64,000 bases of DNA, taken from Mansonella perstans (taxonomy: Eukaryota > Nematoda > Chromadorea > Rhabditida > Onchocercidae). Shown in pieces: positions 40,808-53,411 of this stretch. The stretch is from contig JBAMDO010000001.1 in NCBI GenBank assembly GCA_037074765.1, forward strand, positions 358,762 to 422,761, written 5' to 3'. The position numbers were made by a program, and so were the translations under genes. The notes under the pieces were generated by a model. That model had not been told where the DNA came from and ran no database searches. It saw only the letters and a program-made list of their open reading frames with translations. Positions within the stretch are counted from its first letter, which is position 1. Each line of letters opens with the position of its first letter.

Positions 40808-43227
40808 ATGGAACATGATGGAACAGTTTGCTCCTCCAGCACAACACCATTTTTCCAACAGATAGTAGCTGCTTCAACTGGTGCTGTCATAACATCTCTG
40901 TTAAGTTAGTTTTTTTCCTTTTAAATCATCGCTATAAGAATCTGCTTCTGGCACTTAATTTCTTTTAAATTTTCGTCATTTTCTTTCATTTTTTCTTTCT
41001 CTTTACTATTAATTAGTTGCGTTCTTAAAATTGTTTCGTGAAACTTCTGTTTAATTCAATCAAATTTTAATTCATTTCAGTGACACCAATGGATGTCATC
41101 AAAATACGACTGCAACAACAAGCTCACCCTTTCATTAAAGGCACTTGCTTCCTGTATTCAAATGGTTTGATGGATCATTTGTGTACAGCTTGTGCTAATG
41201 GAAATTCTAAAGAACCGTGCGAATGGTTTGCAAGACCAGGAAATTTTACAGGAACAGTGGTAACATTTTTTTTTATCTTATAAGATTTAAAATTTTAATG
41301 GAAGCATCTCTCATCTCTCACAATTATTGCAATAGCAGTAAGTCAGAGAAGTGTTAAAAACTTTTCAAAGCATTGAATTTTCAGGATGCGTTGTTCAAAA
41401 TTACGAGGACGGAGGGAATCCGTTCACTGTGGAGCGGACTTTCTCCAACATTGTAAGGAAATGCAGTTTTCTTTACTGTCCATTATTAATTCTAATCAGT
41501 AAAAGATTTAATTGTTTCAGCGCTTATAAATTGATAATAAGTAATATTCAAGTTACGCGTTTCTAGAATTATGGCTATACCAGCGACAGTACTTTATTAT
41601 ACAGTTTATGACAATATGTTATGCTGGTTGAAAGAGAAATATAATCATCAGTCTATCTGGATACCTCTGGTTGCTGGATCATCTGCTCGTCTAGTTGCCC
41701 TGACTATTGTTTCACCGATTGAATTGATAAGGACAAAAATGCAAAGTGAACGGCTTACATACAGAGGTGTAATATTTAGATTCAGAACAATACTAAGATC
41801 CGACACGAAGCAATTTACCACAGACGCTATTAAAATTCAGCATTTATTTGCATTCAGTTTTGTACTTGTTACTAATTTTCTACTTATTGTATTGTTACTA
41901 ACATATAAGTAATTTTTCACTGTACTTATTTCAATAGTATATATCCTATATAATTATTTAATAAACAAGCTGATGTTTATTGCAAACAATTCTTAGCTTA
42001 AGAAAGTTCAGTCATTCATTTTTGTACAATTTTGTTTTCTACTGCTTAAGCTTGCTTATAAATTTGAAACATTCTAGGGTTCATGACATCTTTAGCATGA
42101 AGTACTCACTGTAAATAGTTCCATGCATTTGTTTTACTTTCAGATGTGGAATTAGCTTTTCAGCGATCGAAAGCAGCTGACGGTTGGATCAGTTTGTGGC
42201 GTGGTTGGGCTCCCTCGTTGATGCGCGATGTACCGTTTTCCGGTTTGTGGTCCTATATTAAAATTTAATTTTCTCGATGTTGTTCGCAAATTAATTATTG
42301 TGTGGATATTTTACATAAAAAACAAATTGCAGCTGTATATTGGTCGGGATACGAATATTTGAAAGCGAAAGCTTTACAGAGATTTAATCAACGGGAAACA
42401 AATTTTCTGATTAGTTTCATGTGTGGTGCTATGGCCGGTTCAGTAGCAGCATTTGTAACAACGCCCTTTGACGTCGTTAAAACTCATCGTCAAATTACAT
42501 TAGGAGAAGTTGTAGTTTATCCACTTTCTTTCCTTCAAATTTTATTTGTTTTATTTGGAAATTTCTGACGTATGAAATCTGGAATAACTGGGCAAAAATA
42601 ATCAACATACATGCGAAAAGTCGGAACTGAACTATTGGAAAAATAACCGATAGGTGAATTTAGATAAATTGATTTAACAGTTGGTATTTTGCGTATAATA
42701 TTTCGATATTTGACCAAGATAGTAAAGGGGGGTGCCCATTTTTTTTTTATATCTTCAGTTATATGTAGTTGTGAGAATAATCAGACCAGTTGTATTTGGT
42801 ATGTTGATATCTCCAGTTATTTTAGACACGAAATATAAAGCAGATAAAGAGACACAGTAATGGGAATATAAAAATGACAGAGAATTGTCGCTTTACAGTC
42901 ACTAGGGAAAATCATGGCATGGAGATTCAGTCGAAGCATTCTTTCGGTGTTATGAAGGAACTTTATGAAAAGAAGGGATTCAAAGCTTTATTTGCAGGTA
43001 CTTTACGTCGTTTTCAAAATAAAATGCACGACAGAAATAAGAAAAATATTTTGGAAATGTATCAAAAAGTATAAGTTTATGAATTCTTGCATATTCTTTC
43101 TTTCCTTCATTTATGGCTTATTGCAGGTGTGGTACCACGTACAACAAAGGTTTCGCTTGCCTGTGCTGTGATGATAAGTAGTTATGAGTACTTCAAACTA
43201 TTTTTTGGGAAAATAAACAGTTTGTAG
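40808..43227 (+). CDS. Mitochondrial carrier, SLC25A39/SLC25A40 (Mtm1) family
   Basis: Inner-membrane carrier; the vertebrate relatives are needed for mitochondrial glutathione import. Exons 40808-40904, 41081-41259, 41385-41452, 41567-41766, 42144-42242, 42333-42508, about 42883-42997, and 43127-43227; about 344 aa, usual for the family. All three carrier signatures are visible: [22 protein letters not shown] and [11 protein letters not shown], each before a matrix loop. Further markers are [33 protein letters not shown] and [18 protein letters not shown]. The first matrix loop is Cys-rich ([16 protein letters not shown] then PCEWF), as in SLC25A39, but one of the expected cysteines is Ser. 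The start is the first in-frame ATG. The intron 6 ends are the weak point: the donor could be 42508 or 42511 and the acceptor near 42843-42898 is poorly defined. Confidence 0.93.
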
Positions 43228-44628
43228 TTGTACGAAACGGTTCTTATTTATTTCTTAATGATTGATTTTTTTATTGCTGACATTCAATTATACAGTAGTT
43301 TATACAAACTAATGATTCTATTCCTGTTCAGTGCTAAATCAGTTTAGTAGCTGAATGCAAATCCAGGTACCGAAATTTTTTTGTTTTATTTTTCGTTATT
43401 TGTTATATCCTTGAATTATTGCTTGAAAATATTAAATGAAGCATCTCACTAAATATATTTCCCATAATTTAGTACATGCTCTAGAACGATTACTTACACC
43501 TACTTTGACTGCTCTAAGGAAATAAGCAGAAAAAGGAACACCAACTCTTCTTAACGCACTTGCCAGTAAGTTGGAAAAAGAGTAAGAATTATCATCTGCA
43601 GCGGATTCGAAAACTTATTGCTAAAAAATCGTTTTGTTTAAAGTTTTTATAGCCGTGAATGGTAACAGAATGCAATGCACTTTTTTAAAAATTTCGAGGC
43701 CAAGTTTGGACAAGATTTCACTGAATTCCCTAATGTGAAATTGTACGAAGTCATATACATGCAGCTAAATCATCAATAAATGCTCTATATTACTCTGCTA
43801 GGGAAAAATGAGAAGCCATTTTGATGAACTTCTTACACCTGTGATTTACAGTGGACATAAAATCATTAAATAGGTGGAAAAAATTAGTATTCAATATATA
43901 ACAGCATCCATTAACAAGTAATTCAGGGGAATCTCGAATAAGTACATGAATATGGAATGTTTTACTCGAATGCTTAAATATGTCAAGTCACCCAGCTTAC
44001 TGCATTCAGACGCTACTGCTTATGATTCTACTTAACAATAGCAACTTACAGGTGTCGAGAAAAATTGTGTGAATCCAACTTCTTACAATGGAAAATAGAC
44101 AATCTTGGACTTGACTTTTGTAGGTTTCATGCAGGATGATGTTAGTCTTCCCTTGGTGATCAACTACATCGACTATGTCGCTTCGAGACATAAACTTGAC
44201 GCGAGAGTCCAAGGTCTAAGTCCACGTTACAATTTGTCATCCAAACAACTCAAATCTGAATCTACGTGAACGTCTGTGAACGATATCATTACGCATCTAC
44301 AATTACTGCCGGGTGATAATATCGGATATATCATGAATGAGAAAATTTGTTGCGTGCTAATAACGCATCACGTAAATATGCTTCGTGTAAAAGTTAAAAC
44401 GTAGACGTAGAACTTGCAGTACTGTAATAAATTAATATTTCTTAAAAGAACTCCACTTTTCTCTAGCCGTCTCGCATTTCTCTCCATCTGTTTCTTCGAT
44501 TTATTGTGACTTTGTCATTTCTATTACATCTTATGTATGTTGTTTTTTTATCCAGAAAAATTTCTTAATTTGAATCTTTTGTTATATCCATTACGAGGAA
44601 GACAATCACAAAGAGATCATATCTTATA
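43228..44628. other. Convergent intergenic region
   Basis: 1.4 kb between the 3' ends of the carrier (plus) and POLD2 (minus). A 68-codon minus frame at 44006-44212 has no splice or family support. I see nothing conserved. Confidence 0.6.
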
Positions 44629-47394
44629 TTAAGTATCACAAATGAGTCCATCTACAAAAAAGTTATGCTCAATGACTTCAAGATTTCGTAAATTCACTAG
44701 TATCATTGAGAATGTTTTCGAGAAACTGGGCACAGAAAGAAGAAGTGTGCGACGATTCCCTTCAAATTCAACCGAAGCATGTGATGCTTCCGGCTGATTG
44801 GCTGCAAACAGTATATGAGGAAATGATTCAATAATAAATGGATCTCGATCCAAGAATGGAAATCCATCTACGGTGTCCGGAATAGTCGGTGCCAAATGTT
44901 GCCAATCCAGAATTTTGCTGAGTAATTCAATACCGTTCAATTTTTTCGTGAAACGTTTCAGATCGGACAAGCATTCGCCTAAAAGAGTTTCTTTTTTCTT
45001 TTTTTTTTAGTTAGTTCGACTTAGATGTAACAACTGTATCACATGACTACTCTTTCCTATATAATTTTTTAATCATTTCCAGATATGAAAATATGGATAT
45101 AACATTCTGCATACATAAACAGAGTAACATCTAGGTCGGTAAAAATGTCGAACTGATCAGATTCTGATCGGATCAAAGTTAAAAGACCTCATTTTAATCA
45201 ACCAATGATAAATTGTGGCAAAAATTCAACGTAAATCAAAATCTAAAAATTCATAAATTTACAGATTCTGGTTTGACTTACCGGATGTCCCTAAAATATG
45301 AACGCCTTCCAAGCTGAAATGATAAGGATTGGTCACGAGATTAAGCATCTTTCCATATTTTGAACCCATTACAAATACTGCACGATGGATCGGTTGTTGA
45401 GGCATTAAGTACGTAGATGGGTCACCTAGACCAGGCATTACATCAACTTCCAGCAAACTCTGAAACATTGTGCAAATAAAGTTTTTCTTCATTTCTGTTA
45501 ATCTTTTGGAGATAGGATTAATAAAACCACTTACCAGTCAATGCGAATGCTTGCATTTCCCAACAAATATTTATCAAAATTTAAAATAGTCAAGGAAGTA
45601 TTCAACTTACGGATATCTTTGATAAAAATTTATCCATGTGTGCTATACATTCAACATTTGGACATTCCTCATTTTTAATTAAATAACGAGCAGCCATGGT
45701 GAATTCTCTTCCCTGGAAACAAAAACTCCAAGAACACGAAGTACATTTGAGTTTGAATAAACTTTATTTCTTCAAATTAAACAATTGATAACAAAGCACC
45801 AAACACTCACCTGTTCCGTGATAGCAACACTTTCTCCGGCTACTACCAATCGTACCACCCTTTGTACAATGTCACGTTCCTGAAAATATTCTATTTACGC
45901 GACAAGTTTTTTGATCGAAAATAAGTTTACTTCAATTCAAAATTACGAGTCTGCTGTTTTGTTGAGTAATGCCCTAAACTGAGTAAACAGAAATGTGTTT
46001 TTTGTTAAGTAATTAACGAATAATGAAATTTGGAATGAATAAAAGAACTCTGTTATATTTATTCTTCACGAGAAATGAATAATGGAACTTGAAATTAAGT
46101 TCTTCCAATATATAAATGAAAATGACTTCCAAATGCAAACCTTTCCAGTTAGTGGTAACAAGCCACAAAGCCATTTCTGTAACAAATCAAGAGAAAACAT
46201 TTTTTCGGCGTCTTTTTCAGCATGGCCGGTGAATGAGAATCCTGAGACGAACACAACATATCTTAACAGAAATAACTGACAAACTTTTTAAGAGGAAAGT
46301 TCAATAATTCATTACAATGAAAGAGAAGTGAAATCGTTTCTTTTCGATAAAATGAATTAAACTGACTCAATAGCTGGAAAATGAAACTGTCTGTTGCAAG
46401 ACTGTTGTAATTTCTTTCAGTCTAAATCATGATATGATGAAACTACCTGTCATCATTTAGAATTGGATATGTCGGTTGCGGTGCTTTGGAAGGCCAAATC
46501 ACCTGACTGACTTGAAAGATATCATTATTAAGTTGCATGCCATATATGCCAAGCACACATCCTGTAGCAAATTCGTCCATAATAAAATCACCGGAAAGAC
46601 GTACAATTTGGTCGTCGTCTTCAAATTCCACATAATCTTCGTCATCTATTAATCTGGTGTTAAGAATTACTTTCACATCAAACTTATAAAAATTTTACGC
46701 TCCCATGAAGCTCATTAAAATTAACTGAACTAAGCTGGCTCAAATCAACCTACTTATCATCAGCAAATGGCTGTGGAAGGATGAGTTGTTCATCAGCAAA
46801 ATCACGAAGAACGCTTGGTCTTAATTTAACACGCTTTGCTATTGTACCAATAATCAAAACCTTTTCGTCTTTTCCAGCTTTTGTAAGTCGACAAGGTTCA
46901 ATATCATCACCTAAAAATTAATTATCGTTATTCGCCAAGTGGAGATAGGCTCTCTACTATACTCTTGTCTCTTCTTCCTCATTTCAGTAAAACTATTATA
47001 AAGAAGCCAAATTCAATGGATCTATGGCATCCCAACATCCACTATGTTAGACTGTAATTTATCGTAATTTTTCAATATCAATTAGATAGATAAAATGGTT
47101 CAGGTCCTAATTCACTTTTCCCGTCAAATAATAATAGGCAATATATGAACATATATTGGTGCTGATAAAACTTGTTTCGAATTTTAGTACTCTTACTTTT
47201 CACTGATAAGAGCTCATCATACCAAGTAATTGTTTAGCGTTATCGATTATTCGTTTTCGCATCAATTCAACCCTTGTTCTATAGATATGATAATATTGCC
47301 GATGAAAACATTCTCCTTCGATGTCTTTCTTTCCAATCAAATATTTATCAGACAAATTTCGATAGTCCGCTGAATAACGTTGACAACGATTCAT
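44629..47394 (-). CDS. pold2: DNA polymerase delta small (regulatory) subunit
   Basis: B-subunit of the replicative DNA polymerase delta, which bridges the catalytic subunit to the other accessory subunit in the nucleus. Exons 47223-47394, 46754-46910, 46447-46653, 46141-46261, 45811-45879, 45611-45712, 45282-45459 and 44629-44978 join in perfect phase to about 451 aa (human 469). Recognisable: HRQYYHIYRTRVELMR near the N terminus; DEQLILPQPFADDK; FATGCVLGIYG (OB-fold); YVVFVSGFSF, where the metallophosphoesterase-like fold begins; VDVMPGLGDPSTYLMPQQPI; LVTNPYHFSLEGVHILGTSG; and HLAPTIPDTVDGFPF with DPFIIESFPHILFAANQP. The fold is catalytically inactive in this family. Exon 1 follows TTTTTTTCAG, a likely spliced-leader site, and a five-codon upstream ORF overlaps the start codon. 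Confidence 0.96.
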
Positions 47395-47408
47395 TTTCTG
47401 AAGAACAT
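47391..47408 (-). promoter_or_regulatory. Five-codon uORF overlapping the POLD2 start
   Basis: Reading leftward from 47408: ATG TTC TTC AGA AAA TGA. The TGA overlaps the main start codon as ATGA. It begins 11 bases after the proposed trans-splice site, so ribosomes entering from a spliced leader would meet it first. Confidence 0.6.
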
Positions 47409-47419
47409 TTTGGAAAGGA

Positions 47420-47431
47420 CTGAAAAAAAAG
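47420..47431 (-). promoter_or_regulatory. Probable spliced-leader acceptor for POLD2
   Basis: A pure pyrimidine run followed by CAG (minus strand TTTTTTTTCAG) sits 25 bases before the start codon, with no upstream coding exon evident. Confidence 0.6.
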
Positions 47432-47910
47432 AAATAAGGATTTAAAAAGTACAGAAAAACATTAAAAGTACTAAAAAAAAACATGATAAACACCGGAAAA
47501 AGACAACACACAAACAAACAAACACCACGCATAAATATTTACCAAGATTTAACAACACCATTTAAAATCCCCGGTGTTTTTTGAATCGTTTCAGGTCACT
47601 TAAGATTTTATTGCAGCTAAATTTTCCTGTCACTGTTACTTTATTTAATTTTTTTCCAAGAAATTCACTTACACCCGAGTGTTTTGCCCGTTGTTATGGC
47701 TAACTCGTATCATCAAGATCTTATGTGCTGCTAATTAAAAGGCAAACTTTTCGTTCCCAATGCTTAATTATTATATCTAAACATCTAACATCTAATAATA
47801 ACAAGTTATATTACTCAGAAAGAACCCTTAATTAATTCTTAATTAACATATAATTAAGGATTAATTATTGATTATGATTAATTATTTTCTTTTAATGAGT
47901 CGTTTTGCAG
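47432..47910. other. Spacer between POLD2 and the duplicated block
   Basis: A+T-rich sequence without ORFs of note. A run of TTAATTAA-type palindromic words near 47825-47885 lies just before the left boundary of the duplication. Confidence 0.55.
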
Positions 47911-48298
47911 GAAGTTGCTTCTACAAATAAATTTTGATAGTTTAATTCTTCAGATATTATGTAACATTATGGGACATAATTTATTCCATTTTCCAAATTA
48001 AAAGAAAACAGTAATTCACAAAAGTCTTATTTATTTTGAGGGAATATCTTTAAAAAATGAAAACAAAGCACCAAGTGTGGAATGTCCATTTAATAAGTAC
48101 GAAAAAGGTGCATTTCAAAAATATAAATGTTTGGATTTGAAGTTTGAATTTGAATTGGAATTTTGGAAGACAGCGATACATATGACAGAGATTTAATTAT
48201 TTACATGAATATTTCAAGGAAAAGTAAAAATCGATTAAAAATTATTTACTACGTAGAAATGGAATTGATTTTCTATTCATTTTACATATCATTCATAC

Positions 48299-49118
48299 CA
48301 AGGCTTTCCGGAAGAGCACTGGTTCGGATAATTGTCCGTTCGATTGTCTTCGCACTCGGCCCAGCAAAAACCGTTACCTTATCCTGAAAGTCATTTGAAA
48401 AAGTGTCATGATGATTGGAAATTTAGCGGTAAATTCTTTGGAATTTCATTACAAGATCAATCATCTTTATAATAGTTCGAAGTGATTACCAATTTTTACT
48501 GTTAATTAACTTTGCTTCATTACCATTACTACCTGTCTAAATTAGCAATGGATAATTATTAACTTACGAACTGTCTTTTTTTATGAATTGAATAATAAGA
48601 TTAATTGAAAAAGTTTTTTCTTTTCAAATATCTTTATATTTCCTCTAAATTTTTGTTCTTTGAAAGTCTTGGCTGTTTTTAGCTTTTTTTTCCGGAGAAG
48701 GAGAAGATGAAAAAAGCTAATAAGCTGAAACTAAGTAAAGACAAACAGCTTTTTTCTTGACGTTAATAAGTTCAGACGCATAGGCTGGATCAGCTCTATC
48801 CCATTCCACGTCCGAACAGTGTGATAATGATTCGCCGAAGTCCGACTTTTCAGATTCTGAATCCTGGAAAGAGTGTGACAAAGTAATGAAAGTATATTAA
48901 AACTGAAAAAAAAAAGAACGAGAAAATATGACAAGTGGAAAACCTATCAGATTTAGGTAACTTTTCGTGTGTCTTGACAAATTGGTATGTCATTTGAAGA
49001 AAAAAATTCGAGAATATAGAAGGGAAAAAGTAAAATTTAACCACCTTGGCTAAATTTTCAGTTCCTTGCTTCTTTTCAGTTTCCTCTTTTTCTTTCTTCG
49101 ATTTTTCCTCTAAGTCAT
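48299..49118 (-). pseudogene. Broken copy of the uncharacterised four-exon gene
   Basis: Counterpart of the intact gene at 57538-58695. Exon 2 (48747-48863) and exon 3 (48299-48383) keep length, splice sites and frame (DSESEKSDFGESLSHCSDVE; DKVTVFAGPSAKT). Exon 1 lacks 19 bases just after the ATG, so it now reads ATG ACT TAG, a stop at codon 3. The whole last exon is missing within a 288-base deletion whose junction is near 48168. Exons 2 and 3 differ from copy 2 mainly by silent changes and one Asn/Ser change, so the loss looks recent. Transcription could persist, but a normal product cannot be made. Confidence 0.85.
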
Positions 49119-50875
49119 TTTGTCATAGATAGCAACTCGATTGATCAGCAAACAATCAGAAATTAGAGATAAAAGGGTAATTGTTAATGCGACTGTTTGC
49201 TATTTTAATACTAAAGTACATTAAAATTTTTTCATGTGAATATTTCTAATTTAACATATCTCATCAATTCTTTCATCGATTTACGTATTTGCATATTTTA
49301 AATTCTTTGCAGTACCATTGCATTTTTTAATTCTCAACTGTACTCGTTTTGAAATTTTCATTTCTATTCCGAAATCTCATCTATTTTAATTACAAAATCC
49401 GAAATAAATGTAGCGACATTTTCTTTTCTTTTTTTAAATATGCAATCATGATTTTACAAACTTTCTACTTTTCGATAAAGCTTTAAAGTTTTATTTCAGT
49501 TTGAAATTCAACTCTTTCCTAACCTTAATTATGCAGAGGACTTTTATGACATGCAGGTTGAAATCATATTAGCTAATTTGAAGTGTCAAGTGTCTGAGGT
49601 TATCAGCTGAGTTTTCCGCTATCGCTAAATTCTGCACGTTGCACAAAATATAATTTTATCGTTTAAAAAGTTTTGTTATTATTCGATTTATAATTTTTAG
49701 ACATATTTTAACAAGCAAAGCCGAAATGATAATTTCTGCTTTCTCGAGCTTGCTGGTAAAATTTTGAAGAGAAAGAAAAAAGCAAAATTTAAATGTTCTT
49801 TAACTGTTGTCCTTGCTGCCATTGCTGTTTTTGATGTTTCTATTCGCAAAAAATGATATCGTTGGATACGTATTGTTCATCAATGTAGAAAAAAATGAAA
49901 ACTTTTATTTATAAAATAAACAAAGCAAAAATTTTATTCATCCTTGTAAACAAAATTTTTCAAATTCAGGTTTAAATTCAATTTTAATCAAAAATTATTT
50001 ATTTCTCTGACATCAAATTAATTATTTGATGTCATTTCTTTAAATTTCTAATTATGAATATACATATGTTATTAAAAAATAATTAAAATGCATTACAGTA
50101 CAAATTTTTTTTAAAAGATATTTCATTTCAAGAAATCATAGCATGGATAGTCAGTGATTCAGTGAAGATCAATAGTGCTCTACATCATATTATTAAAATT
50201 TCTGTCAAAATAATCTTAATTGTTAATTAAAATTTCGTACTTGCTATAAAAACTAAAATTTTCATTTAGTAAACGAAAATTACACAATCAATTAGTGTTA
50301 ATAAAGTAGGTTCTTTTTTTAAAAAAAAAGTGTTTTCAAAAAGAAAAAATTAATTAAAAAATTTTTAAAGTTTTATTTGTTTTAGTTCAAATATCTGAAA
50401 AAAGTGCTTTTAACAAAAATTTTGTTCAAAGCTTAGTTCAGTGCATTCGATTGCAAATTGACACAAAACCATGTATTTTGTCATTTCGATTAATAGGTAC
50501 AGAAGAAAATGACAAAAATAATAGTAATAAAAGTTTCTGAGCACAGCAAAAATTTTTCGAGAAGAAACAGGCGAAAAGATTACAGTTGATTCGGATTACA
50601 CAACATTTGGAATAACTTGTAAACTTAAGTCTGTTAATGAATTGCAGGAAATAACTATGTAATTATTTTAGTAGGAAATTACAGTTTCATCAAGAACGCT
50701 CAAATATAACTAATTAATTAGCTATGAGCAAGTTTTTAACTCATACTTAATAAAATTTGGAAGTTTTTATATTCAATGAAAATCTTCAGATAAAATAGAC
50801 TCGTACTTTGCATATAACAATGAACTAGATAATGGTGTCGGTTATTTAGTGGGATGACAATGTATTTTTTCTTAC
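49119..50875. other. Noncoding part of the duplicated block, copy 1
   Basis: A+T-rich sequence with no supported gene. Compared with copy 2 it shows scattered substitutions and small indels, including about 25 extra bases near 50087-50112 and a 10-base GCTGGTTCCTT-type difference near 49753. Confidence 0.6.
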
Positions 50876-51240
50876 CTTTCATCATCATGTCTACAATAAT
50901 CCATATAGCCCCTATGTGTCCTTTGCAAATCTTCGCTAACTTTCCTTAGTGTTATTCATCATGCTTCATGTAATTCCTTCTTTGTGCACTCATAAACTTG
51001 CAATCTTTGTCCATCCACCGACTATTAAAAAGTCCACATCTAAATCTTTTGTTGTTATGCTTATCAGTGTCATTATAAAAGAGATGGCATCCTGCTCGGG
51101 GTACAGTTCCAATTCCAACGTGTCAGCAGTCAGATACTTCACCAGCTCTCATATCCGTCAGTTACTTCTCGATACATACAGTTGAATCTCGACGAACCCT
51201 ACGCTTCACCACCTCTCACAAACCCCAAAGAATCCAACGG
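50876..51240 (-). pseudogene. Possible exon remnant or noncoding RNA island, copy 1
   Basis: A locally G+C-richer island. On the minus strand one frame reads protein-like but contains stops (segments DMRAGEVSDC, then HVGIGTVPRAGCHLFYNDTD, then RFRCGLFNSRWMDKDCKF, ending NYMKHDE). A second frame continues with VSEDLQRTHRGYMDYCRHDD and stops at a strong donor, AAAG|GTAAG (50875). This looks like a decayed gene or exons with an unrecognised junction. It is identical in copy 2 (60439-60803). No family recognised. Confidence 0.3.
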
Positions 51241-53411
51241 CTATCGGAGTAGACTTCATCCGACCAGTGACGTGTTAGAAATTTCAGTCTAATAAGAGTT
51301 GTTTTTAATTTTATCGACATTTAATTCTATGAGAAACGGCCCTATGTGCCGGATGAAAATTTCCGTACTGACCAATGTTACAATAATTCGATTCATGGAT
51401 GAATGATGACGCTAGTTGTTTGATGTCACCAATTAAAATAAGTATGAAATTAGTAAATTTGGAAATTTGTCTTTAGCGATTTTTAAAATTGAATTAAATT
51501 ATTCAAAGTCAAAAACAGAAAACGAAATGGAAAATATATAAGTTTTAGAAATTCTCTTGTCTTAAAATCCTATCGCTTAGTTAGTTGATAATTAATAATC
51601 CAGAGCAAACAAGGTGTTCCATTCACTATTTAATAAATTTTGATTATTTTCTACAAATGGAAATTAAAATTGTTTGTCAATATGCGAGTGAGATTTATCA
51701 TTGTATGTTTAAGAAATGTGCCATAACATGTTTAGCAAATATTAAAAATAAATAATCAAATAATGAAGATTATATTTCATCCATTTACAGCATAATTCGA
51801 AATTTTTGTCAACAAAATTTTTTGGCGCGAAATTATTTCATCATTTTGATATTGCATCAGTTAATTTTTGTTTTTATTGTTTAATGTTGCTTATTTTTTA
51901 ACTTTCCATCAAAATTGAAATATGAACTGATAGTTATCACTCTTGTATTAGAATTAGCAATAATAATCGATATCCTGCAATGCAAGATCTATCACTAAAG
52001 AAATTGTAGTTTATATGAGGAAATACAGTTAAAGATGCTCGTAATGACCTATTATGATAATAATAATAAAAATAATTTTTAATGGTAACAATAATGAATG
52101 AGACGATCGAACATTTTCACTTTTAAACTTTATTATGTTGTTAGAATGAATCAGTTTATTGAAATTTTTCATGAACAGCGAATTTTTAAAATGTTTCAAT
52201 TTAGTCGTTTCAAATTGCCAATTGTGCATTCTTTGCTAGCTATACGTGCGACTTGTTATATCATTTCGAAGAATTTTGTTCTACACAAAAAAAGAATTTC
52301 ACTAAAAAATTTAAACAGCTTCAGAAAGCCATCAGCGTCTTTTATCACGTTGTCGTGCGAGGTTTAAATGAGGTTTTATTCACTTTGTTAAGTGCTTAAT
52401 TCTGCAATTTATTTGTTTTTCAGTGACAATGACAGAAATATTATTAGTCTGATTCATTGATCACTTAGACCGAATCGTTTATCAAAACAAACAAAGCAAA
52501 AATTTAGTTTATTTTCGATGTAAACAAAATTCTCCAATCCAATTTTTAAATTTTAATCAGAAATTATTTATTTCCCTGTCTCAAATTAGTCATTTGATAT
52601 CGCTTTTCTTTAAATTTCTGTTGAAAATACATATATAATCGAAAATTAATTAAAATGCATTTTAAAGTATATTTTATATCAAGAAATATATTTTATATCA
52701 AGACTGCATAGTCTAAGCATTTTGGTTATTTGATTAAAACAAAATGTTAGAATGCCAGCAAAAACGCTTACTGTTTCTTCCAATTATTTGAAAAATTTTG
52801 CTTTTGGTTTTCTCTTATGAATATTAAAGCAAATTATTTAAAAAGCATATGAATAGGAATTAATTGTTTCGTTATTGCAGTTTTTTTCTTTTGTGTAAAA
52901 TTTTTATTAATTTGAAAGATTTAAAGGAAAAAAGAAAGCAAAAGAAACAGAAAAATCGAATAGATGTTGAACAGCTGGTATTGGATTAATGTAACTGTCA
53001 TTGAAATAAATTTAAAATTTTTGTCAGCAAAGTTTTTTTGGAAATTATTCCGTAAGTGCTATTGCTGTCTTCGCTATTACTATTATAATTGTTATCATTA
53101 TGATTTTCATTAATAACTTAATATAGTCTTCCATTTTTATTCAGTTTACAAATCATCGGATGTTTTCATTTTCATTTTTCAAATTAAGATGCAAATACAA
53201 CATAATAAAAGAACCAAAAAATTTTGAATCGCTCTCAAATTTGAATTTAGAACTTGAGGCTTATTTAAAAAGTGCAGAAAAAAAGTTCAAAAATTCAACC
53301 ATTTCAAAAAAAAACTTTCAAGCCATTGGAAAAGCAAACAAACTCAGTTTCGCTAAGAATAAATTAAGAACCATTTTCATTTTTTAAAATATTGAAATAT
53401 CACCATCAGCC
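51241..53411. other. Noncoding part of the duplicated block and collagen 3' flank, copy 1
   Basis: A+T-rich sequence, nearly identical to 60804-62974. Frames at 52098-52367 and 53160-53387 are open in both copies, but the copies are identical here, so this carries no evidence of selection. The second frame lies antisense in the collagen 3' flank. Confidence 0.55.

Noticed and set aside
50949..51185. 78-codon plus frame in both copies
   Set aside because: Low-complexity frame opposite the more protein-like minus-strand island; the copies are identical, so there is no sign of selection.
53160..53387. 75-codon plus frame conserved in both copies
   Set aside because: The copies are identical at DNA level here, so conservation is uninformative. 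In the inverted relative the frame has a stop, and it lies in the collagen 3' flank.
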